Positions 56,921 to 64,000 of a stretch of 64,000 nt of DNA are shown here, one piece after another. The stretch comes from Pseudomonas sp. PDM04. Lineage in GTDB: Bacteria; Pseudomonadota; Gammaproteobacteria; Pseudomonadales; Pseudomonadaceae. A program made the translations under genes and the position numbers. Position 1 is the stretch's first letter. Every line of letters starts with the position of its first letter. A model generated the notes under the pieces. That model had not been told where the DNA came from. It worked only from the letters and a program-made list of their open reading frames with translations, and did not search any database. Location: positions 822,038-886,037 of the forward strand of contig NZ_JACVAI010000003.1 in NCBI RefSeq assembly GCF_014851765.1. Direction: 5' to 3'.

Positions 56921-58732
56921 ATGATGAATACGCAGCCTTCGATCAACGGATCGGTGCCCGAGCGCCTGGCGCACACCCGCGAGCTGATGAGCCGGGAGGG
57001 TATTCACGCCCTGCTGGTGCCGTCGGCTGACCCGCACCTGTCGGAATACCTGCCGGGTTACTGGCAGGGGCGGCAATGGTTGTCGGGGTTCCACGGTTCG
57101 GTCGGTACGCTGATCGTGACCCCGGATTTCGCCGGGGTCTGGGCCGACAGTCGTTACTGGGAACAGGCGACCAAGGAGCTCAAGGGCAGCGGCATCGAGT
57201 TGGTCAAGCTGCAACCGGGTCAACCGAGCCCGCTGGACTGGCTGGCCGAGCAAACCCCCGAAGGTGGCGTTGTCGCGGTGGACGGCGCGGTGATGGCCGT
57301 GGCTTCGGCGCGGACCCTGGGCAGCAAGCTCGAAGCGCGCGGTGCACGCCTGCGTACCGACATCGATCTGCTGGATCAGGTCTGGAGCGATCGCCCGGCG
57401 CTGCCGAACGAGCCGATCTATCAGCACTTGCCGCCACAGGCGACCGTCAGCCGTGGCGAGAAACTCGCCAGTCTGCGTGAAACGCTGAGTGCCAGTGGCG
57501 CCGATTGGCATTTCATCGCCACACTCGACGACATCGCCTGGCTGTTCAACCTGCGCGGTGGCGACGTCTCGTTCAACCCGGTATTCGTGTCCTTTGCCCT
57601 GATCAGCCAGCAACAGGCGACCCTGTTCGTGGCCCTGAGCAAAGTCAGCGCCGAACTGCGCGCGGTGCTTGAGCAGGACGGCATCACCCTGCGCGACTAC
57701 AGCGAAGTGGCCGACGCCCTGCGTGCCGTGCCGAGTGGCGCCAGCCTGCAGGTGGATCCGGCGCGCGTGACGGCAGGGCTGCTGGACAACCTGGGCAGCG
57801 GTGTGAAGCTGGTCGAGGGCCTGAACCCGACGACCCTGGCCAAATCGCAGAAAAGCCTGGCCGATGCCGAACACATCCGGCGCGCCATGGAACAGGACGG
57901 CGCGGCACTGTGCGAATTCTTCGCCTGGCTGGAGTCGGCCTGGGGCCGCGAGCGCATCACCGAACTGACCATCGACGAACACCTGACCGCTGCGCGGGCG
58001 CGCCGCCCGGATTACGTGTCGCTGAGCTTCAACACCATTGCCGCGTTCAACGCCAATGGCGCCATGCCGCATTACCACGCCACCGAGCAAGAGCACGCGG
58101 TGATCGAAGGTGACGGCCTGTTGCTGATCGACTCCGGTGGCCAATACCTGGGTGGCACCACGGACATCACGCGGATGGTGCCGGTCGGCTCGCCAACCGA
58201 TGAGCAGAAGCGCGACTGCACCCGCGTGTTGAAAGGCGTGATCGCGCTGTCCCGTGCGCAGTTCCCCCGGGGGATTCTGTCACCGCTGCTGGACGCCATT
58301 GCGCGCGCGCCGATCTGGGCGGAGAACGTCGATTACGGTCATGGCACCGGCCACGGCGTCGGTTATTTCCTCAACGTTCACGAAGGTCCGCAAGTGATCG
58401 CCTACCAGGCCGTGGCAGCGCCGCAGACCGCGATGCAGCCGGGCATGATCACCTCGATCGAACCCGGCACTTATCGTCCGGGGCGCTGGGGTGTGCGCAT
58501 CGAAAACCTGGCGTTGAACCGCGAAGCGGGCAAGAGCGAGTTCGGTGAATTCCTCAAGTTCGAAACCCTGACCCTGTGCCCGATCGACACCCGTTGCCTG
58601 GAACCGTCGCTGCTGACGACCGAGGAAAAGCAATGGTTCAACGCCTATCACGCTGAAGTGCGCGAGCGCTTGAGCCCTCTGCTGGATGGCGCGGCACTGG
58701 AGTGGTTGAACACTCGCACGGCGGCTATCTGA
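56921..58732 (+). CDS. M24-family Xaa-Pro aminopeptidase (AMPP type)
   Basis: 603 residues, the long three-domain form: two creatinase-like N-domains (ADPHLSEYLPGYWQGRQWLSGF, DIAWLFNLRG) and a metallopeptidase domain with Asp ligands in LIDSGGQYLGGTTDITR, His in GHGTGHGVGYFLNVHEGP and Glu in SIEPGTY and RIENL. A C-terminal extension follows, as in eukaryotic cytosolic aminopeptidase P. It removes N-terminal residues before proline using two metal ions. ATG 56921 follows GCAGGAG. The stop overlaps the LysR stop on the other strand by 8 bases. Confidence 0.9.
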   Translation: MMNTQPSINGSVPERLAHTRELMSREGIHALLVPSADPHLSEYLPGYWQGRQWLSGFHGSVGTLIVTPDFAGVWADSRYWEQATKELKGSGIELVKLQPGQPSPLDWLAEQTPEGGVVAVDGAVMAVASARTLGSKLEARGARLRTDIDLLDQVWSDRPALPNEPIYQHLPPQATVSRGEKLASLRETLSASGADWHFIATLDDIAWLFNLRGGDVSFNPVFVSFALISQQQATLFVALSKVSAELRAVLEQDGITLRDYSEVADALRAVPSGASLQVDPARVTAGLLDNLGSGVKLVEGLNPTTLAKSQKSLADAEHIRRAMEQDGAALCEFFAWLESAWGRERITELTIDEHLTAARARRPDYVSLSFNTIAAFNANGAMPHYHATEQEHAVIEGDGLLLIDSGGQYLGGTTDITRMVPVGSPTDEQKRDCTRVLKGVIALSRAQFPRGILSPLLDAIARAPIWAENVDYGHGTGHGVGYFLNVHEGPQVIAYQAVAAPQTAMQPGMITSIEPGTYRPGRWGVRIENLALNREAGKSEFGEFLKFETLTLCPIDTRCLEPSLLTTEEKQWFNAYHAEVRERLSPLLDGAALEWLNTRTAAI

Positions 58733-59645
58733 TCGGCTTGAGTTCAGGCGCTGCCTGCAGCGCCTGGCTCATGTAGTCGACAAAGGCTTTGACCCGGGCG
58801 GATTGGCGACGGTTCGCCGGGGACACCGCGTGTATGGGCAGCGACTGCGCAATGTAGTCGGGCAGAATCTCCGTCACGCGACCCGCTTTCAGGTCTTCGC
58901 TGAACAGCCAGACCGGCGACAGTGCAATCCCCAGCCCTGCCAACACCATTTCGCGAATCGCCTCCGAATTGTTGCTTTGCGCGTTGCCGTTGATCCGTAC
59001 TTCGTGTCGTTGGCCATCGTTTTCGTACACCCACAGGTTATGACTGCTCAACAGGTTGAACGGCAGGCAGTTGTGCTCTCGCAGCGCTTGCGGTGATTGC
59101 GGGTGGCCCCGTCGCTGCAGGTAGTCGGGGGCCGCGACGGTCACGCGATGGGTGGTGCCGATGCGACGGGCGAGCAGGCCGCTGTCGTTCAACTCGCCGA
59201 TTCTGAACGTGACATCCAGGCCTTCACTGATCAGATCCTGGTTCTGATCATTCAATTGCAGGTCAATATCGAGGTCGGGATGGCGCTTGAGAAACTCCGC
59301 CAGGCGCGGGGCAATTTGCAAACGCCCGAAACTGACCGAAGAGCCGATGCGCAGGTGACCGGCGATACTTTCCCGGCCTGACTGGAAACTCAGCTCGGCA
59401 GCATCGACTGCGGCGAGGATGTTTCGGCATTCGTCGTAGTAGCGCTGACCTTCGTCGGTCAGGGACAGCCGACGGGTGCTGCGAGCAATCAGCTTGCCAC
59501 CCAGCTCGCTTTCCAATGCCCGCAGGACTTTGCTGATGGTTGGCTGGCTGGTTTTCAGCTCTCGGGCTACGGCCGAGAAGCTGCCACGTTCGACGACCCG
59601 GACGAAGATCGCCATTGCATTGAGTTTGTCCACAGCAATTCTCAT
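58725..59645 (-). CDS. LysR-family transcriptional regulator
   Basis: 306 residues. N-terminal winged helix (MAIFVRVVERGSFSAVARELKTSQPTISKVLRALESELGGKL) and a C-terminal effector domain (IAGHLRIGSSVSFGRLQIAP, EMVLAGLGIALSPVWL). It belongs to the CrgA/AaeR-like subgroup, which often controls a divergent oxidoreductase gene; here the MDR gene starts about 100 bases away on the other strand and is the likely target. The inducer is unknown. Confidence 0.88.
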   Translation of the reverse strand: MRIAVDKLNAMAIFVRVVERGSFSAVARELKTSQPTISKVLRALESELGGKLIARSTRRLSLTDEGQRYYDECRNILAAVDAAELSFQSGRESIAGHLRIGSSVSFGRLQIAPRLAEFLKRHPDLDIDLQLNDQNQDLISEGLDVTFRIGELNDSGLLARRIGTTHRVTVAAPDYLQRRGHPQSPQALREHNCLPFNLLSSHNLWVYENDGQRHEVRINGNAQSNNSEAIREMVLAGLGIALSPVWLFSEDLKAGRVTEILPDYIAQSLPIHAVSPANRRQSARVKAFVDYMSQALQAAPELKPIR

Positions 59646-59749
59646 TCATGCCAAAGGGGCATGGTTACTATAGCTATATAGGGTCTTATCAGCATGAGTC
59701 GACAGGAAGAAGATTTATCCCACAGCCACCACTGATGGGAACTTGCGAA

Positions 59750-60745
59750 ATGACTGACTCACTGGAAATGCGCGCTTTGATCATCGACTCGGCTAACGCT
59801 CCGCTGCGCCTGGTGTCCATGGCGCGGCCGACGCCGCAAGCCGGGCAAGTGCTGGTCCGGATCAAGGCCAGTGGTCTCAACCCGCTGGACGGGAAAATCC
59901 GTGCCGGCCAGGCAGCCCATGCACATCAACCTTTGCCGGCGACAGTGGGCATTGATCTGGCCGGAATCGTTGAGGCTGTCGGGGAAGGCGTGAGCGATTG
60001 GCGTCCGGGCGACGAAGTCTACGCCATGGCCACGGGGATTGGCGGTGCGCAAGGCTCGTTGGCCGAGTATGCCGCAGTCGATGCGCGGCTCCTGGCGCCC
60101 AAGCCCGGCAACCTGAGCGCCCGCGAAGCGGCGGGATTGCCGTTGGTGCTGATCACCGCATGGGAAGGGCTGGTGGACCGGGCGCGGGTGCGCGAGGGCC
60201 AGAAAGTGCTGATTCACGGCGGGGCAGGTGGTGTGGGTCATGTTGCCGTGCAAATCGCCCGTGCGTTCGGGGCCGAGGTCTTTGCCACAGGGGCCGCGAG
60301 GCACCAGGCAACCATCGAAGGGTTCGGTGCAACCTTCATCGATCGCAGGAGCCCGGTCGAGCAGTATGTGGCGCAACATACCGCCGGGGAGGGGTTCGAT
60401 ATCGTCTACGACACCGTGGGCGGCGAAACCCTGGATGCCTCATTCAAGGCTGCGCGGGTTTACCACGGGCATGTGTTGAGCTGCCTTGGCTGGGGACAAC
60501 ACAGCCTGGCGCCGCTCTCGTTTCGTGGGGCAACGTATTCCGGAGTGTTCACGCTGTTGCCGTTGCTCACCGGTGTGGGCCGCGAGCATCACGGACAGAT
60601 TCTTCGCGAGGCGACGCGATTGATCGAGGCGGGTTCGCTCAGGCCGTTGATGGACCCTCGCACGTTCACGCTGGAGACCGCCGAGTCCGCCCACGAGTTG
60701 CTCGGCTCGGGAGCGGCACAGGGGCGGTTGGTCGTCGACATTTAG
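59750..60745 (+). CDS. MDR-family NADPH:quinone reductase-like oxidoreductase
   Basis: 331 residues: GroES-like domain (QVLVRIKASGLNPLDGKIRAG, VGIDLAGIVEAVGEGV) and Rossmann domain with VLIHGGAGGVGHVAVQIARAFGAEV for NADPH. The zinc-ligand cysteines of true alcohol dehydrogenases are absent, so it is a zinc-free quinone or enone reductase type. ATG 59750 (MTDSLEM) is chosen; the frame is open to 59648 and an ATG at 59735 also exists. Divergent from the LysR gene; the stop overlaps the isomerase stop by 4 bases. Confidence 0.85.
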   Translation: MTDSLEMRALIIDSANAPLRLVSMARPTPQAGQVLVRIKASGLNPLDGKIRAGQAAHAHQPLPATVGIDLAGIVEAVGEGVSDWRPGDEVYAMATGIGGAQGSLAEYAAVDARLLAPKPGNLSAREAAGLPLVLITAWEGLVDRARVREGQKVLIHGGAGGVGHVAVQIARAFGAEVFATGAARHQATIEGFGATFIDRRSPVEQYVAQHTAGEGFDIVYDTVGGETLDASFKAARVYHGHVLSCLGWGQHSLAPLSFRGATYSGVFTLLPLLTGVGREHHGQILREATRLIEAGSLRPLMDPRTFTLETAESAHELLGSGAAQGRLVVDI

Positions 60746-61332
60746 CGCAAGGCTTCAAGAACGAATTCGAGCCGATCCTGACCGAAGAACAATTGGTTAT
60801 CGACAAACATGCTCGGCGCGCCGAACACACCGCGTTCCACCGCCTGTTCGGTGTTGGCCTTGAGCACGGCCTTGACCTCCTCATCTGTGGTCAAGGCCAG
60901 TACTTCATCGGGATCGAAACCGTGCCGGGTCAGAACCGTAGCAACGGTCGCCGGGTCATCGAGGCTGCGCGCCTCCACCCAGAGGGCGTGAAACAGGCAA
61001 TCGATGAACGCCTGAAAGCGTTGAGGATGGCGCAATTGCATGCCGGTGACGGCGCGCATGAGCATGAGGGTGTTGATGGGGAAGTTCGGATTGTATTTCA
61101 GCGTCACGCCATAGCGCCTGGCATAGCGATCCAGGTCCTGGAACATATAGCGGCCCTTGGCCGGGACGGTCACGGGGGAGGCGTTGCCAGTGGATTTGAA
61201 GACGCCGCCCAGCAATATCGGAATGTAGATCAGTTGGCTGCCGGTTTGTGCACAGATGCCCGGCAGCTGGGTGTAGGCCAGGTAGGTCGCGGGGCTGCCC
61301 AGGTCGAAGTAGAACTCCACGGTTTTGCTCAT
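60742..61332 (-). CDS. DsbA-family isomerase (2-hydroxychromene-2-carboxylate isomerase type)
   Basis: 196 residues, thioredoxin fold of the HCCA-isomerase/GST-kappa class: VEFYFDLGSPATYLAY with the glutathione-contacting Ser13, GGVFKSTGNASPV, FPINTLMLMRAV and the C-terminal RGVFGAPSMFVDNQLFFGQDRLEFV. Such enzymes use glutathione in aromatic or thiol chemistry; no naphthalene pathway is nearby, so the substrate is open. The frame runs on to 61440, but ATG 61332 fits homologs. Cotranscribed with the SDR gene, 32 bases downstream of its stop. Confidence 0.87.
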   Translation of the reverse strand: MSKTVEFYFDLGSPATYLAYTQLPGICAQTGSQLIYIPILLGGVFKSTGNASPVTVPAKGRYMFQDLDRYARRYGVTLKYNPNFPINTLMLMRAVTGMQLRHPQRFQAFIDCLFHALWVEARSLDDPATVATVLTRHGFDPDEVLALTTDEEVKAVLKANTEQAVERGVFGAPSMFVDNQLFFGQDRLEFVLEALR

Positions 61333-61364
61333 GGTCGGTGCGCTCTTTATTGTTGTAGGGAGGC

Positions 61365-62093
61365 TTACCAGCGTTCGTTCCAGGGGCGCAGATCTAGCTC
61401 GAACGTCCAGGCGTCCCGGGGCTGGCTGTGCAGGAACCAATAATTCTCGGCTATGTGTTCGGGATCGAGGATGCCGTCCTGATCCTTGGTGGCGTATTTC
61501 TCGGGGAAAGACTCGCGAATGAAATCAGTATCGATGGCGCCATCGACGATGACGTGGGCCACATGAATATTCATCGGCCCCAGCTCACGGGCCATGCTTT
61601 GGGCCAATGCCCGGATGCCGTGCTTGGCGCCGGCGAATGCCGCAAACCCGGCAGCACCCCGCAGCCCCGCCGTCGCCCCGGTGAACAGGATAGTGCCCCG
61701 TTGACGCTTGACCATGCGCTTGGCCACTTCGCGAGCATTCAGGAAGCCGGAGAAACAGGCCATCTCCCAGATCTTGAAATACTTGCGCGCGGTTTCCTCG
61801 AGGATACTGCAGGGCACATTGGCACCGATGTTGAAGACGAATGCTTCGATGGCGCCGACCTGGCTTTCTATCTGCTCGATCAACGCAATCACATCCTCTT
61901 CCTTGCGCGCATCGCAGGCAAAACCGTGGGCTTCTCCGCCTGCGCCGTTGATGGCGTCCACCAGAGGCTGGAGTTTGTCGGCACTGCGCCGGGTTACGCA
62001 GGCGACAAAGCCTTCCTGTGCAAAACGCCTGGCGATTGCGCCACCGGTGGCGTCGCCTGCACCGACCACCAATACGACCTTCTTGTTATTCAT
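61365..62093 (-). CDS. Atypical short-chain dehydrogenase/reductase
   Basis: 242 residues with a Rossmann fold (VVLVVGAGDATGGAIARRFA). The active site departs from the family: the Tyr-x3-Lys position reads FAGAK (Phe153, Lys157), and the preceding catalytic Ser region is TGATAG. The NNAG motif is NIGAN. Loss of the catalytic tyrosine suggests altered chemistry or a binding role. It is paired with the DsbA-like isomerase. A palindrome AACGATCGTT sits 18 bases before the ATG. Confidence 0.82.
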   Translation of the reverse strand: MNNKKVVLVVGAGDATGGAIARRFAQEGFVACVTRRSADKLQPLVDAINGAGGEAHGFACDARKEEDVIALIEQIESQVGAIEAFVFNIGANVPCSILEETARKYFKIWEMACFSGFLNAREVAKRMVKRQRGTILFTGATAGLRGAAGFAAFAGAKHGIRALAQSMARELGPMNIHVAHVIVDGAIDTDFIRESFPEKYATKDQDGILDPEHIAENYWFLHSQPRDAWTFELDLRPWNERW

Positions 62094-62110
62094 GTTGAGG
62101 TCCCTTGCTA

Positions 62111-62120
62111 AACGATCGTT
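62111..62120. promoter_or_regulatory. Palindrome AACGATCGTT, possible repressor operator
   Basis: A perfect 10-base palindrome in the 5' region of the SDR-isomerase pair, in a position where a bound TetR- or MarR-type repressor would block transcription. No regulator gene is adjacent to confirm this. Confidence 0.45.
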
Positions 62121-62284
62121 GAGTGAACGGACGTTATGCCGGGGATTGGAGGGGCGTCAAGAAGGTGAATGGCGGGAGGGGCGATGTTTCACCCGGCACA
62201 CGCCAGCCGCGAATTCAGCGAGGGTGCCGAATTCCGGTGGCGATGAGATGAGCCGTCGGAACTGCGTGGAGAGACGGCATCGAT

Positions 62285-62566
62285 CTATTTGCAGATGACG
62301 ATCATGCTGCGGCTGGTATAGCCGGCGGGATTAAGGCCAAACGGATAGTCGCCGGGTTCTTCCACGCCATCCCCCGACTTCGCGATGACTTTGTAACCCT
62401 TGGGTGCGCACGAATTGGCGGCGCTGGTGTAACACTTGTCCCACGAGGACGACAGCCCGGAGCAGTTGATGTGCAAACCTTTCTTGCCACGTTTGGTGTG
62501 GGTTTCCGAGGTCGCCGCGCAGCCTGCAATCGCAAGTACGGCGATCAGTATCAAAATTCGTTTCAT
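62285..62566 (-). CDS. Small putative lipoprotein
   Basis: 93 residues. Lipoprotein signal peptide (ILILIAVLAIAGC, lipidated Cys16), then a short domain with four cysteines (LHINCSGLSSSWDKCYTSAANSC and a C-terminal MIVICK) that may form disulfides. This Cys pattern recurs in small pseudomonad and enterobacterial lipoproteins of unknown role. ATG 62566 is the only sensible start. Confidence 0.78.
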   Translation of the reverse strand: MKRILILIAVLAIAGCAATSETHTKRGKKGLHINCSGLSSSWDKCYTSAANSCAPKGYKVIAKSGDGVEEPGDYPFGLNPAGYTSRSMIVICK

Positions 62567-62731
62567 TGCTGTCCTTAACGCGTCCCGGATCTTCGTGCCC
62601 GGGTCTGGCAGTATCCGCTTTCGCTGAAGCGTCTCTGATATCCCTATCCTGAAAAGTCCATGTCTGAAATTAAGTGCGGGCTAAACATGGCCTAAATGAG
62701 CGGTAAATGCCAGAGTTTCGTCAAACCCGTG

Positions 62732-63619
62732 TCAGTCTGCCGCGATTGCTGGCTTGGCCGTACTGCCCATGGTCAAGGTCGCGCCCACGGAAGCCAGAAT
62801 GATGCACAGGATGGCCAGCCATTGTGACAGTGTGAGGAATTCCTGCAGGAACAGCAGGCCTGACAGGGCGCCAAACGCGGGTTCGATACTCATGAGCGTT
62901 CCGAACGTTCGGGTCGGCATCCGCGTGAGGGCGACCATTTCCAGGGTATAGGGCAGGGCGGTGGACAGCAGGGCAACACCGATAGCTACAGGGATCACCG
63001 ATAGCGTCAGCAGCGCGGTGCCCGCATGGGCGATGCCGAAAGGCGTCACGAACAATGCGGCGATCATGACGCCCAGTGCAGCCGTCTGTACGCCATTGTC
63101 GGCACCGGCCTTCTGCCCGAAGAGAATGTAGAGGGCCCAGCAGACGCCCGCCCCCAAGGCATAACCGGCACCGAGGGGATCGATGCCGGAGGACGTGGCG
63201 CCTGTCGGGATCAGCAGCATCAGGCCGGCAGCGGCAAGAGCGACCCACAGGAAGTCGATCGCGCGGCGCGAAGCATAGATGGCGACCGCCAGCGGGCCGG
63301 TGAACTCCAGCGCAACCGCGATGCCCAGTGGCACTGTGCGCAAGGACATATAGAAGAGAAGGTTCATGCCCCCCAACGCAATCCCGTAGACGATCACGGT
63401 GCGCAGGGATTTGGCAGTGAGCTTTGCACGCCAGGGGCGCAGCAGCAGGAGCATGATCACGCTGGCAAAGATCAATCGCAGCGTCGTGGTGCCCTGGGCA
63501 CCCACCACCGGGAACATGCTTTTGGCCAGAGAAGCTCCGGACTGGATCGAAGCCATGGCTATCAACAGCAGGCCAACCGGGAAGAGGGTAGAGGCAAGGC
63601 TGCGGGGTTGGTCTTTCAT
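62732..63619 (-). CDS. rhtA: EamA-family exporter, RhtA-like
   Basis: 295 residues with ten predicted helices in two EamA repeats, such as LFPVGLLLIAMASIQSGASLAKSMFP, TTTLRLIFASVIMLLLLRPW, GMNLLFYMSLRTVPLGIAVALEFTGPLAVA and FGTLMSIEPAFGALSGLLFLQE. These segments match the threonine/homoserine exporter RhtA. It removes threonine, homoserine or similar amino acids from the cytoplasm. It stands alone, divergent from the rRNA promoters. Confidence 0.85.
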   Translation of the reverse strand: MKDQPRSLASTLFPVGLLLIAMASIQSGASLAKSMFPVVGAQGTTTLRLIFASVIMLLLLRPWRAKLTAKSLRTVIVYGIALGGMNLLFYMSLRTVPLGIAVALEFTGPLAVAIYASRRAIDFLWVALAAAGLMLLIPTGATSSGIDPLGAGYALGAGVCWALYILFGQKAGADNGVQTAALGVMIAALFVTPFGIAHAGTALLTLSVIPVAIGVALLSTALPYTLEMVALTRMPTRTFGTLMSIEPAFGALSGLLFLQEFLTLSQWLAILCIILASVGATLTMGSTAKPAIAAD

Positions 63620-63749
63620 CAGGTGGCATCATCCAGGGCAGACAGCAGAAGCTGATTGTAGTTTGAGCAATATACTGCGCATTCCTGATCGGCGCGTCTA
63701 TATATAAGCGGTGTTTTCGAAACGCCTGATAGAAATCCTGAATTAGGGG

Positions 63750-63777
63750 TTGACGGCAGATTCTGGACGTCTATAAT
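63750..63777 (+). promoter_or_regulatory. Upstream promoter of a probable rRNA operon
   Basis: TTGACG, 16 bases, TATAAT. No open frame follows on the plus strand. With the second promoter about 200 bases on, it fits the tandem promoters before Pseudomonas 16S rRNA genes. Confidence 0.65.
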
Positions 63778-63952
63778 TCGCCCCACTTCCGGCGCAGTCG
63801 AAACGGAAAACTCCTTGGTAAACAAAGAGTTACGCAGTTTTCGGCAGCGAGTTGCTTCAGGTCATCGAAGCCTGGAAGGAGTCGGTCAGGCAGTGTGCAG
63901 TCGCTTGATGGACGGTTCGATCTTCTCGGTCGAAAGCGGTGAAAAAGAGGTG

Positions 63953-63980
63953 TTGACAGCAGCGAGTAACGCTGTAGAAT
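63953..63980 (+). promoter_or_regulatory. Downstream promoter of a probable rRNA operon
   Basis: TTGACA, 16 bases, TAGAAT, followed by TCGCCTCCCGCTAACGAGAG at the window end. This matches the GC-rich discriminator and leader I recall from pseudomonad rRNA operons. The 16S gene itself would lie beyond position 64000. The rest of 63620-63950 holds no gene that I can support. Confidence 0.7.
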
Positions 63981-64000
63981 TCGCCTCCCGCTAACGAGAG

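Noticed and set aside
63619..63825. 68-residue minus-strand frame upstream of the rhtA-like gene
   Set aside because: It covers the promoter region, has no ribosome site or family features, and overlaps the rRNA promoter element.

Overview
The window is chromosomal DNA of a fluorescent Pseudomonas, most likely the P. fluorescens group. The evidence is high-GC coding sequence, a pyoverdine locus (pvdS, pvdL, pvdH, MbtH-like, fpvGHJKCDEF), an acyclic-terpene (atu) cluster, an msu/sfn sulfur-scavenging locus, and many GAGCGAGCCTGCTCGCGA-type REP/REPIN repeats between genes. No IS element, prophage, CRISPR array or tRNA was seen. The right edge stops in what looks like the promoter region of an rRNA operon.

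Layout. 1-3.7 kb: a truncated histidine kinase, a degenerate Hpt-like protein, cheV with a sigma-28 promoter, and a MOSC protein. 3.7-4.6 kb: PpnP nucleoside phosphorylase and a DEDDh exonuclease. 4.7-13.8 kb: atuABCDEF on the minus strand with a divergent TetR gene (atuR) and a paired operator; atuG and atuH are absent. 13.9-29.9 kb: a periplasmic binding protein, a pyoverdine-type hydroxyornithine acetyltransferase, the sigma factor gene pvdS with a Fur box, and the 4332-residue NRPS gene pvdL. 30.1-36.5 kb: an alpha/beta hydrolase, then dsbD-tlpA-dsbG divergent from a two-component pair (dsbR-dsbS type). 36.6-45.3 kb: a GNAT gene, pvdH, the MbtH-like gene, and the convergent eight-gene fpvGHJKCDEF operon for iron release from pyoverdine. 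45.6-54.2 kb: a VOC protein, sfnB-metI-metQ, soxR with an ABM monooxygenase, and msuE-msuD-msuC-sfnR. 54.5-63.6 kb: housekeeping and accessory genes (two small lipoproteins, a LysE exporter, a cysteine desulfurase, an M24 aminopeptidase, LysR/MDR, an SDR with a DsbA-like isomerase, and an RhtA-like exporter).

How the genes work together. The iron genes form a PvdS regulon in miniature. Fur should repress pvdS. PvdS boxes (TAAAT-N16-CGT) lie before the acetyltransferase, pvdH and the MbtH-like gene, with one-mismatch versions before pvdL and fpvG. Together these genes cover the start of peptide assembly, supply of diaminobutyrate, acetylation of hydroxyornithine, an NRPS helper, and iron recovery. 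The sulfur genes form a second unit. The sfnB and msuE promoters both carry a sigma-54 -24/-12 element, and upstream of each lies the same palindrome ACTGTT-N8-AACAGT. It ends exactly 84 bp before the -24 GG in both cases, which marks it as the probable binding site of the sigma-54 activator SfnR encoded in the same locus. This shared geometry is the most informative non-coding signal I found. A REPIN that appears to be translated as the N-terminus of FpvD is the second.
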